From an uncultured Prevotella sp. (GTDB lineage Bacteria > Bacteroidota > Bacteroidia > Bacteroidales > Bacteroidaceae): a stretch of DNA of 13,150 nucleotides. The stretch covers positions 1 through 13,150 of the forward strand of contig CAMQBP010000035.1 in assembly GCA_946999025.1 (NCBI GenBank), read 5' to 3'. Below the pieces are notes generated by a model. It was not told the origin of the DNA. It searched no databases and was given only the letters and a program-made list of their open reading frames with translations. The translations under genes were made by a program, and so were the position numbers. Below, one piece after another: positions 1 through 6,557 of the stretch (within the stretch, counting starts at the first letter, position 1; every line of letters begins with the position of its first letter).

Positions 1-194
1 GGGTGATGTTGCGGCTGGGTGCATTGCAGGCAACCAATTATGTGTATGTGAATCCAGTAACCACCATCATCTTTGCCGCGTGGATTCTGCACGAGGAGAT
101 AACGGTTTACTTTGTCGTGGGTACCGCGCTGATATTGACGGGCTTGTACCTGAGTAGCCGAAAGGGGCGGGTGCCTGCAGGAAAGACCGCCTGA
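1..194 (+). CDS. EamA/DMT-family transporter, C-terminal fragment
   Basis: The 5' end lies outside the window; only about the last 64 codons are present, with the frame open to the left edge and a stop at 192-194. Two hydrophobic segments are visible: one around NYVYVNPVTTIIFAAWIL, then a short polar HEEIT turn, then a second helix (YFVVGTALILTGLYL) followed by a basic, polar tail. The pattern of a proline in a membrane helix, an acidic turn and a final G-x-x-L-I-x-x-G-x-Y-L helix is that of the last two helices of the ten-helix EamA (drug/metabolite transporter) fold in the inner membrane. The substrate cannot be told. The next gene starts 10 nt after the stop, so the two are probably co-transcribed. 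The ATG and GTG codons near the edge are internal. Confidence 0.72.
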   Translation, partial: VMLRLGALQATNYVYVNPVTTIIFAAWILHEEITVYFVVGTALILTGLYLSSRKGRVPAGKTA

Positions 195-204
195 TGCTGC
201 TGGG

Positions 205-1155
205 ATGACGTATCTGCTGAGCCTGTTGCTTGGGGTATTCACGGTGGTTGAACTGAACTGTGAGAACCTTTTCGACTGCCGTCACGATAGTTTGAAGCAT
301 GACGAGCAGTTTCTGCCTTCTTCTGATTATCATTGGACACCTCACCGCTATTGGAAAAAGGTGAACCGCATCGGGCAGACCATCCTGTCGTGTGGCGAAT
401 CGGACGATGGCTGGTCGCTGCCCGACATAGTGGCCCTGTGCGAGGTGGAGAACGACAGTTGTTTGGTCGATTTAACCAAACGGTCGCTGTTGCGCAAGGC
501 ACGTTATGAGTATGTGATGACCCATTCGCCTGACGAACGTGGCATCGATGTGGCTTTGTTGTATTCTCCTTTCTCGTTTCAATTACTTCAATCTTATTCT
601 ATTCGCATCCATCCCATGAAAGAGATGCGTCCCACGCGTGACATTCTGTATGTGAAAGGACGTGTCAGCTTGCGAGACACGCTGCATGTCTTTGTGGTAC
701 ACGCACCCAGCAGGATGGGTGGCGAGCGTGCCACTCGCGCCCACCGGCGGCTGGTAGGCGAGCGACTGTTGCAGACGGTTGATTCCCTTCGCGCCTTGTC
801 TGCCCATCCCCATGTCCTGCTGATGGGTGACTTCAACGACTATTCCACGGATGAGAACATAAGACAGTTAACCGAGCATGGCCTTGTAGATGTTTCTCAG
901 AAGGCCGTTGGCACGCATGGAGCCAAAGGAACGTACCGCTACCGCGGCGAATGGGGCAGCCTGGATCATATCATGTTGGATGAGCATACGGCGCAAAGAT
1001 TGGTGGAATGTCATGTGCATGATGCCCCTTTCTTGCTGAAAGAAGATGAAAAATACGGCGGTGTGCAGCCCAGAAGGAACTACCTGGGACCCCGTTATCA
1101 GAATGGTTTCAGTGACCATTTACCCTTGGTAGTCAGGCTTCGATGGGACGACTGA
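205..1155 (+). CDS. Endonuclease/exonuclease/phosphatase (EEP) family hydrolase
   Basis: This 316-residue protein has the metal-dependent EEP fold (relatives include exonuclease III, DNase I and sphingomyelinase-type phosphodiesterases). Motifs appear in the expected order: N-C-E-N-L-F-D at residues 18-24, the catalytic metal-binding glutamate in LCEVEN (E80), VVHAPSR with H166, LMGDFND at 206-212, SLDHIM at 252-257 and the C-terminal SDHLPLV at 303-309 carrying the catalytic Asp/His pair. All active-site positions are present, so the enzyme should be active. The first 13 residues are hydrophobic but carry no lysine or arginine and run straight into the first beta strand, so a normal cleavable signal peptide is not clear. 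The substrate (nucleic acid, phospholipid or phosphosugar) cannot be decided. The ATG at 205 follows the transporter stop by 10 nt. This is the last gene of its transcription unit. Confidence 0.85.
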   Translation: MTYLLSLLLGVFTVVELNCENLFDCRHDSLKHDEQFLPSSDYHWTPHRYWKKVNRIGQTILSCGESDDGWSLPDIVALCEVENDSCLVDLTKRSLLRKARYEYVMTHSPDERGIDVALLYSPFSFQLLQSYSIRIHPMKEMRPTRDILYVKGRVSLRDTLHVFVVHAPSRMGGERATRAHRRLVGERLLQTVDSLRALSAHPHVLLMGDFNDYSTDENIRQLTEHGLVDVSQKAVGTHGAKGTYRYRGEWGSLDHIMLDEHTAQRLVECHVHDAPFLLKEDEKYGGVQPRRNYLGPRYQNGFSDHLPLVVRLRWDD

Positions 1156-1190
1156 CTGCATCGCTATCCCTCTTTCCATGAAGGGTAGAT

Positions 1191-1216
1191 GCCTGATGCA
1201 CAGGCTGTTTGTTTTA
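1191..1216 (+). terminator. Probable intrinsic terminator after the EEP gene
   Basis: GCCTG (1191-1195) pairs perfectly with CAGGC (1201-1205) around the five-base loop ATGCA, and TGTTTGTTTTA follows directly. Just upstream, GCATC (1158-1162) and GATGC (1188-1192), with inner CCCT and AGGG, could form a competing longer hairpin. The stem is short, so confidence is moderate, but its place 36 nt past the EEP stop and before a new promoter fits. Confidence 0.55.
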
Positions 1217-1244
1217 TCTGGTTATAAAAAAAGCACATGGATGA

Positions 1245-1275
1245 TGTGTTATGAACCTAAAAATTAGTATATTTG
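1245..1275 (+). promoter_or_regulatory. Bacteroidetes-type promoter of the oxidoreductase/DUF1080 operon
   Basis: TATATTTG at 1268-1275 matches the Bacteroidetes -7 element TAnnTTTG exactly. A TGTG at 1245-1248 sits 19 nt upstream, where the -33 element (TTTG or TTG) is expected. Transcription would begin near 1282, leaving a leader of about 60 nt before the ATG at 1342. No operator or sugar-responsive site was recognised in the leader. Confidence 0.6.
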
Positions 1276-1341
1276 CAATCAAATCATGTTCTCAGTGTCG
1301 ATTGGCACTGCGATGAAAATCATTAAATACCGATATTTATC

Positions 1342-2628
1342 ATGAAGACAAACCGTAGAACGTTCTTGAAAACAATGGGAACAATTGGGCTTTTTTCGAT
1401 TGTTCCACGTAAAGTCTTGGGTGGAAATGGATTTATTTCACCCAGTGACCAGTTGACAAAAGGAATCATTGGCGTGGGAGGGATAGGCAAGTCGTCTTAC
1501 CATTTCACGAGTTCCGAAGCCTGCAGATTAGTGGCCGTCTGTGATGTTGACCAAAAACATTTGCAGCAAGCCGTTGATTTAGGCAAGAAGAAATTTGGAA
1601 CTACACTCACCACTTACCACGATTTCCGTGACTTAATTGGTGATCCCAACGTGGATATTGTGCACATTGCCACTCCACCTCATTGGCATGCACTGATGGC
1701 AGTTGAGGCAGCAAGGGCTGGAAAGGATGTTTGGTGCGAAAAACCCATGACCCGTACCATAGGAGAAGGTAGAAAGATTGTAGAGGCCATGCAATGTTAT
1801 AATCGTATATTTAGGCTAAATACATGGTTCAGGTTTAAGGATACTTTCTACGGACTGGGCACAACCGTTCAACCTTTGAAGAAGCTTGTAAAGAGTGGAA
1901 TGTTGGGTTGGCCGTTGAAAGTTGTTGTGTCTGGTGCGACAGGCTTTACCTGGAAATTCTATTGGGTTGGCAAAGACAATCTGCAACCACAACCAGTTCC
2001 ACAAGAGTTGGATTATGACATGTGGTTAGGTCCGGCTCCTTTCAAGCCTTACAACGCCCATCGTGTACATCAAACGTTTAGGGGATATTGGGATTATGAT
2101 GGTGGTGGACTCACTGACATGGGACAGCATTACCTCGATCCCATCCAATATTTCTTAGGCAAGGACAATACCTCACCCGTGAAAGTGGAAGTGGATGCAC
2201 CTCAGCAGCATTATGATGCGGTGGGAATCTGGCGTAAAATTACCTACACATACGCTGATGGTTGCCAAATTGTGCTTGAGGGTGAAGGCTACGAAAGCAA
2301 GGGAAAGGTGCCGTATATCGAAGGTCCGAAGGGAAAGGTATATAAAGGTTTTGAATGTACCATTCCAGACGTGATGAACAAGCTGGCCGAATATCCTGAT
2401 CCAGAACCGCAGAACACTGACTTCCTGGATTGCATTCGCACTCGAAAGAAGTTTGCGCTTAACGAACTGAATGGCCACCATAGCTGCACATTGGTCAACA
2501 TGGCAACCGTGGCTTTGCGTTTGAATCGCAAGGAATTGGCATTCGATCCCAAGACACAGTTGTTCATTGGGGATGATGCCGCCAATGCTTTGGTCAATCA
2601 ACCCATGCGTAAAGGATGGAATTTCTAA
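1342..2628 (+). CDS. Tat-exported Gfo/Idh/MocA-family oxidoreductase
   Basis: This 428-residue protein is predicted to be an NAD(P)-dependent sugar or sugar-alcohol dehydrogenase of the glucose-fructose oxidoreductase family. A twin-arginine signal (NRRTFLK, residues 4-10, then a weakly hydrophobic stretch) points to folded export with its cofactor into the periplasm. The Rossmann glycine motif GVGGIG is at 44-49, a VCDVD strand end at 66-70, and the diagnostic E-K-P at 133-135, whose lysine takes part in catalysis and cofactor binding in this family. GGGLTDMGQHYLD at 254-266 is the second conserved segment, with a histidine in the usual catalytic position. Length is typical of exported members. 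The gene lies 47 nt upstream of a secreted DUF1080 protein and shares a promoter and terminator with it. A role in oxidising a glycoside at C3 to a 3-keto sugar is inferred from that pairing and from characterised Bacteroides homologues. The substrate is unknown. Confidence 0.88.
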   Translation: MKTNRRTFLKTMGTIGLFSIVPRKVLGGNGFISPSDQLTKGIIGVGGIGKSSYHFTSSEACRLVAVCDVDQKHLQQAVDLGKKKFGTTLTTYHDFRDLIGDPNVDIVHIATPPHWHALMAVEAARAGKDVWCEKPMTRTIGEGRKIVEAMQCYNRIFRLNTWFRFKDTFYGLGTTVQPLKKLVKSGMLGWPLKVVVSGATGFTWKFYWVGKDNLQPQPVPQELDYDMWLGPAPFKPYNAHRVHQTFRGYWDYDGGGLTDMGQHYLDPIQYFLGKDNTSPVKVEVDAPQQHYDAVGIWRKITYTYADGCQIVLEGEGYESKGKVPYIEGPKGKVYKGFECTIPDVMNKLAEYPDPEPQNTDFLDCIRTRKKFALNELNGHHSCTLVNMATVALRLNRKELAFDPKTQLFIGDDAANALVNQPMRKGWNF

Positions 2629-2675
2629 GGTTCCAAGTTGATAAATGAATTGACAATTTAATCAATCAAATAAAC

Positions 2676-5600
2676 ATGAAAAAGCTTCAATATCATATAC
2701 TTGTATTATTGCTCTTGTGTATATGCACCGTTGGTCATTCGCAAGGGACAGATCAAAGAAACAGAGTTGCCTCGACCATCATAGCTGACGGATTGGCGCA
2801 GCTGCCCGCTAACAATGTAGAGACTTTCAACCAGGTGATGGAAGAGATGGCCCAGACGGGTGCGGATGGCATCAAGTCGTTGGTAGGGCTGTTCGGTCCA
2901 ACCAGCAAAGGCGCTAATGCAGCCTATGAATATGCTGTCAATGGCGTGGTAGACTATGTAACCCGACCCGATAAAGCCAATCTTCGGGCTGGTGTGAAAG
3001 AAGGTTTGGTTCAGGCATTGCGTTCTTCTAAGGATCAGGTTCTGCAGGCTTTCTTGATTACGCAGATACAAAAACTTGCCACAGCAGCTGATGTTGCCGT
3101 GTTCGAGGCATATCTCAATGACAGCTACCTGCAGCCGTTTGCCATGAGTGCGCTGGCCACAACACCAGGTATTGATCAATACTTGATAGGCTGGCTGCCT
3201 AAGTCGGACTTGCCAAAGCAGACACTGGCTCACCTCATCACGACGCGTCAGTTGGTATCACCCACATTGGAACCGATGCTCTTGTCATGGATTCCTGGGG
3301 CAGATTCACAAACATTGAATGAAATTTACAAGGCTTTGGTGATCAATGGATCTACTAAAGCCGCCAAAGTGTTGGGCAAACAGGCCAAATCTCTTGGTTA
3401 TCAATACGAACCAACACATGTAGCCGATGCCTACATGCAGCTGCTAACCCGTCTGGCAGGCAATGACTCTAAATGGGTAGGCAAGGCTGCCAAGCAGTTG
3501 GTAAAGCAACAAAGGCCAGCCATTCGTTGTGCCGCGTTGGAACTGTTGCTGAAGACTTCTGGTTCAAAAGCAACGTCAGAGGTGCTCAAGGCCTTGAAAG
3601 ATAAGGATGTGCAGTATCGGAATACAGCTTTGGCCATGGCTGAAGAATGCGCTGGAAATGGCATTTTCAAAGCCGTTTCCAATCAGATTGACCGACTTTC
3701 GGTGCCTGCTCAGATAGACGTGGTTCGTTGGTTGGGCAACAATAGACAACAGAATTTTGTGGAGATTGTTCTCAAGAAGATGAAGAGCAGCAATGACGAA
3801 CTCTCCAATGCAGCCATTGATGCAGCCAGTCAGATAGGAGGACCACAGGCATTGCAAGGACTGATGGCATTATTGGGTGGCCCGAAAGCCGACCAAGCAC
3901 TACAGACACTCAAGTCATTCAAAGGCTCTATCCAAGCCGAGGCCCTCAAGGCACTGGGCAATAGCAATGCGTCTGTACAGGCTCAAGCACTGAAATTAAT
4001 TGCCGAACGCCGCATGTATCAGGCTTACGACGAGGTGTTGCGACTGACCTCTTCACAAAATGCCGTTGTAAAGACTGCCGCTTATGAGGCACTGGGTAGC
4101 ATATCTGACTATCAACATTTCGAATCTTTGTGCGAAATGCTGGAACGTGCGGATGCTGCCACTGCTCCACATTTGCAGAAAGCCGCTTTGTATGCACTCC
4201 ATCAGCAGTCGTCTGCAGATCAGTTCGCTGCCATTCAAAAACGATTGGCCAAAACCACTCGTCCGCAACTTTATTACCCCATGCTGGCACAGGCAGGCAA
4301 CCAACAGGCCATCCGTCAGCTGGTGGAAGAGTTCCAGAAGCCTTCTATGGCTGATGAAGCCTTCAATTCTTTGTTGAAAATTGACAACGAATCGGTGATA
4401 GACGTGCTTGACCAGATTGCATCAACAACGGCCACTCGAAAAGACCAGGCGTTGAAGCGTGCCCTGACCTTGACCAAGCGTTCGTCACTCAATGGCATGG
4501 AAAGGTATTTGTTGTATCGTCGGGCCCTCGAAATGACCCCCTCTGTTTCGGTTGTCAACAGTTATCTGTCGGCGTTGGGTAGCATTTATGAGCTGCCTGC
4601 ATTAACACTTGCTGCACAATATCTTGATAAGAAAGAGAATGCCTATCAGGCTGCATCCGTTGTGAAGACCATTATTGCTAAAAACAAAGCCCTGCAAGGT
4701 GGCGAAACCATCAAGACATGGCTCAACAAAGCCAAGGACATTTTCAGTGCCAAGACCGAAGATGCCGATGCTGGATATGCCATTGATGAAATCAAAGGTC
4801 TGTTGGCCAAGTGGCAGTCGGATGGCTTTATGCATGAAGTGGTTGACGGCAAGTGCAAGGGCAAGGCCTCTGTGGGCAGTGGCGACACTTTCGAAAACGT
4901 TGACCTGTACGTGGACTGGCGAACCAAGGGCAAAGGTATGCTGTATCTGCGCTCTATGCCAGAGGTGGTACTGGATGGCGCTACGGGTGCACAGTTTGTG
5001 CATACTGCCGACAACAAGCTTGTGGCTGTTGAACAGAACGCAAAGCCCGGTGAGTGGAATACGCTACATGTACGGTTGGTTAACGACCGACTTTTGATTG
5101 AATCGAATGGCCGTGTGGTTGCCGAAAATGTCATCATCAAGAACACCCCGAGCCGTTTGCCAATCAAAACAGTAGGACAAATTTTCTTCATGGGCGGAGA
5201 AGAGGAGATGCAGATTCGTAATCTGATGATACACAAACTGCCTTCTACCCCTGTGTTTACACTGTCAAAAGAAGAGAAAGAAGAAGGTTACGAAGTACTG
5301 TTCGATGGCCGTTCGCTCGACAAGTGGGAAGGAAATCTCATCAATTACGTTCCCGTGGATGGCAATATTTATGTCAGTGCCAAGTACGGAGCCGGTGGAA
5401 ACCTCTATTCAAAGAAGAAGTATAGCGACTTTATCTACCGCTTTGAATTTAGTTTTGTGAAGCCAGGAGTCAACAATGGCATAGGCATTCGTACCAAGCA
5501 CGGTGTTGATGCTGCCTACGATGGCATGGAGATTCAGGTGCTCGACCATGATGACCCCATCTACAAAGGACTACATGACTATCAGCAGCATGGTGCTGTT

Positions 5601-5939
5601 TATGGTATCATTGTGCCGAAACATGTCAAGTTCGGTCCTTTGGGAACCTGGAACGTTGAAGAAATTCGCGCTATTGGCGACCGCATCACTGTTACTGTGA
5701 ATGGTGAGGTGATTCTCGACGGCAATATTCGTGAAGCCTGTCAAGGACACAATGTAGCCCCCGATGGCGGAAAAGTGAATCCATATACGGTTGACAAGAA
5801 AAATCACCCCGGCCTGTTCAACAAGGATGGTTATATCAGCTTCTGCGGTCATGGTGAGGGTGTGAAGTTCCGCAATGTCCGCATTCTGGATTTGAGCAAG
5901 AACAAGAAAACGTCAAAATCAAGAACAAGAAGAAGATAG
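2676..5939 (+). CDS. Secreted HEAT-like repeat protein with two C-terminal DUF1080 (3-keto-disaccharide hydrolase-type) domains
   Basis: This 1087-residue protein begins with a Sec signal peptide (KK, a leucine-rich core, likely cleavage after GHS near residue 22); no lipobox is evident. Residues of about 30-700 are short alpha-helical repeats rich in Ala, Leu and Gln of the HEAT/armadillo kind, expected to form a curved scaffold. Two beta-sandwich domains follow. The first (about 717-853) is divergent but keeps YLRSMPEV, GEWNTL (792-797), a strand with NGRVV, and QIRNLMI. The second (about 872-1075) is canonical: LFDGRSLDKW (from 875), NNGIGIR (933-939), GMEIQVLDHDD (950-960), GTWN, VNGEVILDG, and GHGEGVKFRNVRI (from 1058). 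Pfam PF06439 (DUF1080) includes 3-keto-disaccharide hydrolases, so cleavage of 3-keto-glycosides in the periplasm or at the surface is a reasonable inference. A basic tail (KNKKTSKSRTRRR) ends the protein. It is the second gene of a two-gene operon. Confidence 0.85.
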   Translation: MKKLQYHILVLLLLCICTVGHSQGTDQRNRVASTIIADGLAQLPANNVETFNQVMEEMAQTGADGIKSLVGLFGPTSKGANAAYEYAVNGVVDYVTRPDKANLRAGVKEGLVQALRSSKDQVLQAFLITQIQKLATAADVAVFEAYLNDSYLQPFAMSALATTPGIDQYLIGWLPKSDLPKQTLAHLITTRQLVSPTLEPMLLSWIPGADSQTLNEIYKALVINGSTKAAKVLGKQAKSLGYQYEPTHVADAYMQLLTRLAGNDSKWVGKAAKQLVKQQRPAIRCAALELLLKTSGSKATSEVLKALKDKDVQYRNTALAMAEECAGNGIFKAVSNQIDRLSVPAQIDVVRWLGNNRQQNFVEIVLKKMKSSNDELSNAAIDAASQIGGPQALQGLMALLGGPKADQALQTLKSFKGSIQAEALKALGNSNASVQAQALKLIAERRMYQAYDEVLRLTSSQNAVVKTAAYEALGSISDYQHFESLCEMLERADAATAPHLQKAALYALHQQSSADQFAAIQKRLAKTTRPQLYYPMLAQAGNQQAIRQLVEEFQKPSMADEAFNSLLKIDNESVIDVLDQIASTTATRKDQALKRALTLTKRSSLNGMERYLLYRRALEMTPSVSVVNSYLSALGSIYELPALTLAAQYLDKKENAYQAASVVKTIIAKNKALQGGETIKTWLNKAKDIFSAKTEDADAGYAIDEIKGLLAKWQSDGFMHEVVDGKCKGKASVGSGDTFENVDLYVDWRTKGKGMLYLRSMPEVVLDGATGAQFVHTADNKLVAVEQNAKPGEWNTLHVRLVNDRLLIESNGRVVAENVIIKNTPSRLPIKTVGQIFFMGGEEEMQIRNLMIHKLPSTPVFTLSKEEKEEGYEVLFDGRSLDKWEGNLINYVPVDGNIYVSAKYGAGGNLYSKKKYSDFIYRFEFSFVKPGVNNGIGIRTKHGVDAAYDGMEIQVLDHDDPIYKGLHDYQQHGAVYGIIVPKHVKFGPLGTWNVEEIRAIGDRITVTVNGEVILDGNIREACQGHNVAPDGGKVNPYTVDKKNHPGLFNKDGYISFCGHGEGVKFRNVRILDLSKNKKTSKSRTRRR

Positions 5940-5966
5940 TATTCGCTGTCAACGAAGACAAACATC

Positions 5967-6008
5967 AGCCGGTTCCGTGCATGGGTCATGGAATCGGCTT
6001 TCTTTTTC
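5967..6008 (+). terminator. Strong intrinsic terminator of the oxidoreductase/DUF1080 operon
   Basis: AGCCGGTTCC (5967-5976) pairs with GGAATCGGCT (5990-5999) as a ten-base-pair stem with one G-U pair and a 13-nt loop, followed at once by TTCTTTTTCT. It lies 27 nt past the stop of the HEAT/DUF1080 gene and insulates the upstream operon from the ffh region. Confidence 0.88.
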
Positions 6009-6111
6009 TCATTCGTGTGACCGGTTGTGTATAAACAAGTTCACGATAGGTCAGTGAGAAATTTTTAGAGTTCGTATTATTTTGATAATCAGTTGATTTG
6101 GTTTACTCATT

Positions 6112-6199
6112 CAAACTCTATGCTATTGGAGGCCAAACTCTATGCTATTGGGTGCCAAACTCAGTGCAATTGGAGGTCAAACTCAATGTCATTGAAAAC
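6112..6199 (+). repeat. Four tandem copies of a 22-bp repeat, each with a CCAA/TTGG-type dyad
   Basis: Units start at 6112, 6134, 6156 and 6178, each opening with CAAACTC. Units 1 and 2 continue identically with TATGCTATTGG and differ only in the last bases. Unit 3 reads CAGTGCAATTGG after CAAA, and unit 4 is the most diverged. A possible decayed fifth unit begins at 6200 (CAAGC). With the preceding base, units 2 and 3 form CCAA-N11-TTGG inverted repeats. The period is not a multiple of three, so no repeated peptide is encoded. The array lies between the upstream terminator and the ffh promoter. Function is unknown; an array of protein-binding sites or a simple sequence duplication are both possible. 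Confidence 0.85.
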
Positions 6200-6305
6200 C
6201 AAGCCTTATGAGTGCTTGTCGAAGATGGAAAAACATACCGACTTGTACGCTGGATATAATTTGTGCAAAAGGACAATTTTTCCTTGATAATTTAAGCTAA
6301 ATCAC

Positions 6306-6335
6306 TTGGAGAATCGAAAAAATATATTACTTTTG
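6306..6335 (+). promoter_or_regulatory. Bacteroidetes-type promoter upstream of ffh
   Basis: TTG at 6306-6308 and TACTTTTG at 6328-6335 (TAnnTTTG) are separated by exactly 19 nt, the preferred Bacteroidetes spacing. Transcription would begin near 6342. No other convincing promoter is seen between here and 11653, so this one may drive the whole ffh-to-oxidoreductase run. Confidence 0.65.
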
Positions 6336-6341
6336 CAAGAG

Positions 6342-6557
6342 GGGTGTAGTGTGATTGCAGACAGCGTTTACGCCACGGCTGACATCAGTTAGGTTATTGC
6401 CAGTACCATCAAGTTATCGCCTCCCCAACATATTTATGAATACGCCTCACACATCATTCGCTGCGTTATTGTATGGTTCTTTTCCACATCGCAGTGAGGA
6501 TTGGTTTCAACGATGCAGGCAAACAAGAAAATAATTATATAGAAACAACATAAAACA
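6342..6557 (+). other. Long untranslated leader upstream of ffh
   Basis: About 215 nt lie between the inferred start of transcription and the ffh ATG. The stretch holds a GTGTGA and TCACAC pair able to form a long-range stem, an imperfect direct repeat (GGTTATTGCC and AGTTATCGCC), and a 32-codon reading frame at 6436-6534 without a Shine-Dalgarno. I recognise no known riboswitch, T-box or structured RNA. The SRP RNA GGAAG-type tetraloop and its internal loops are not seen. Confidence 0.35.

Noticed and set aside
4646..5236. A 196-codon minus-strand frame inside the HEAT/DUF1080 gene
   Set aside because: It is serine- and leucine-rich without motifs, and is antisense to a confidently coding region.
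6112..6199. CRISPR array
   Set aside because: The units abut directly with no unique spacers, and no cas genes are nearby.
6093..6287. A 64-codon frame running through the 22-bp repeats
   Set aside because: It has no recognisable domain, and the repeat period is out of frame with codons. Its composition reflects the tandem repeat rather than a protein, and it has no ribosome-binding context.
6342..6557. SRP RNA or another known structured RNA next to ffh
   Set aside because: The conserved SRP RNA apical loop and internal-loop bases are not present, and no other known RNA family was recognised.
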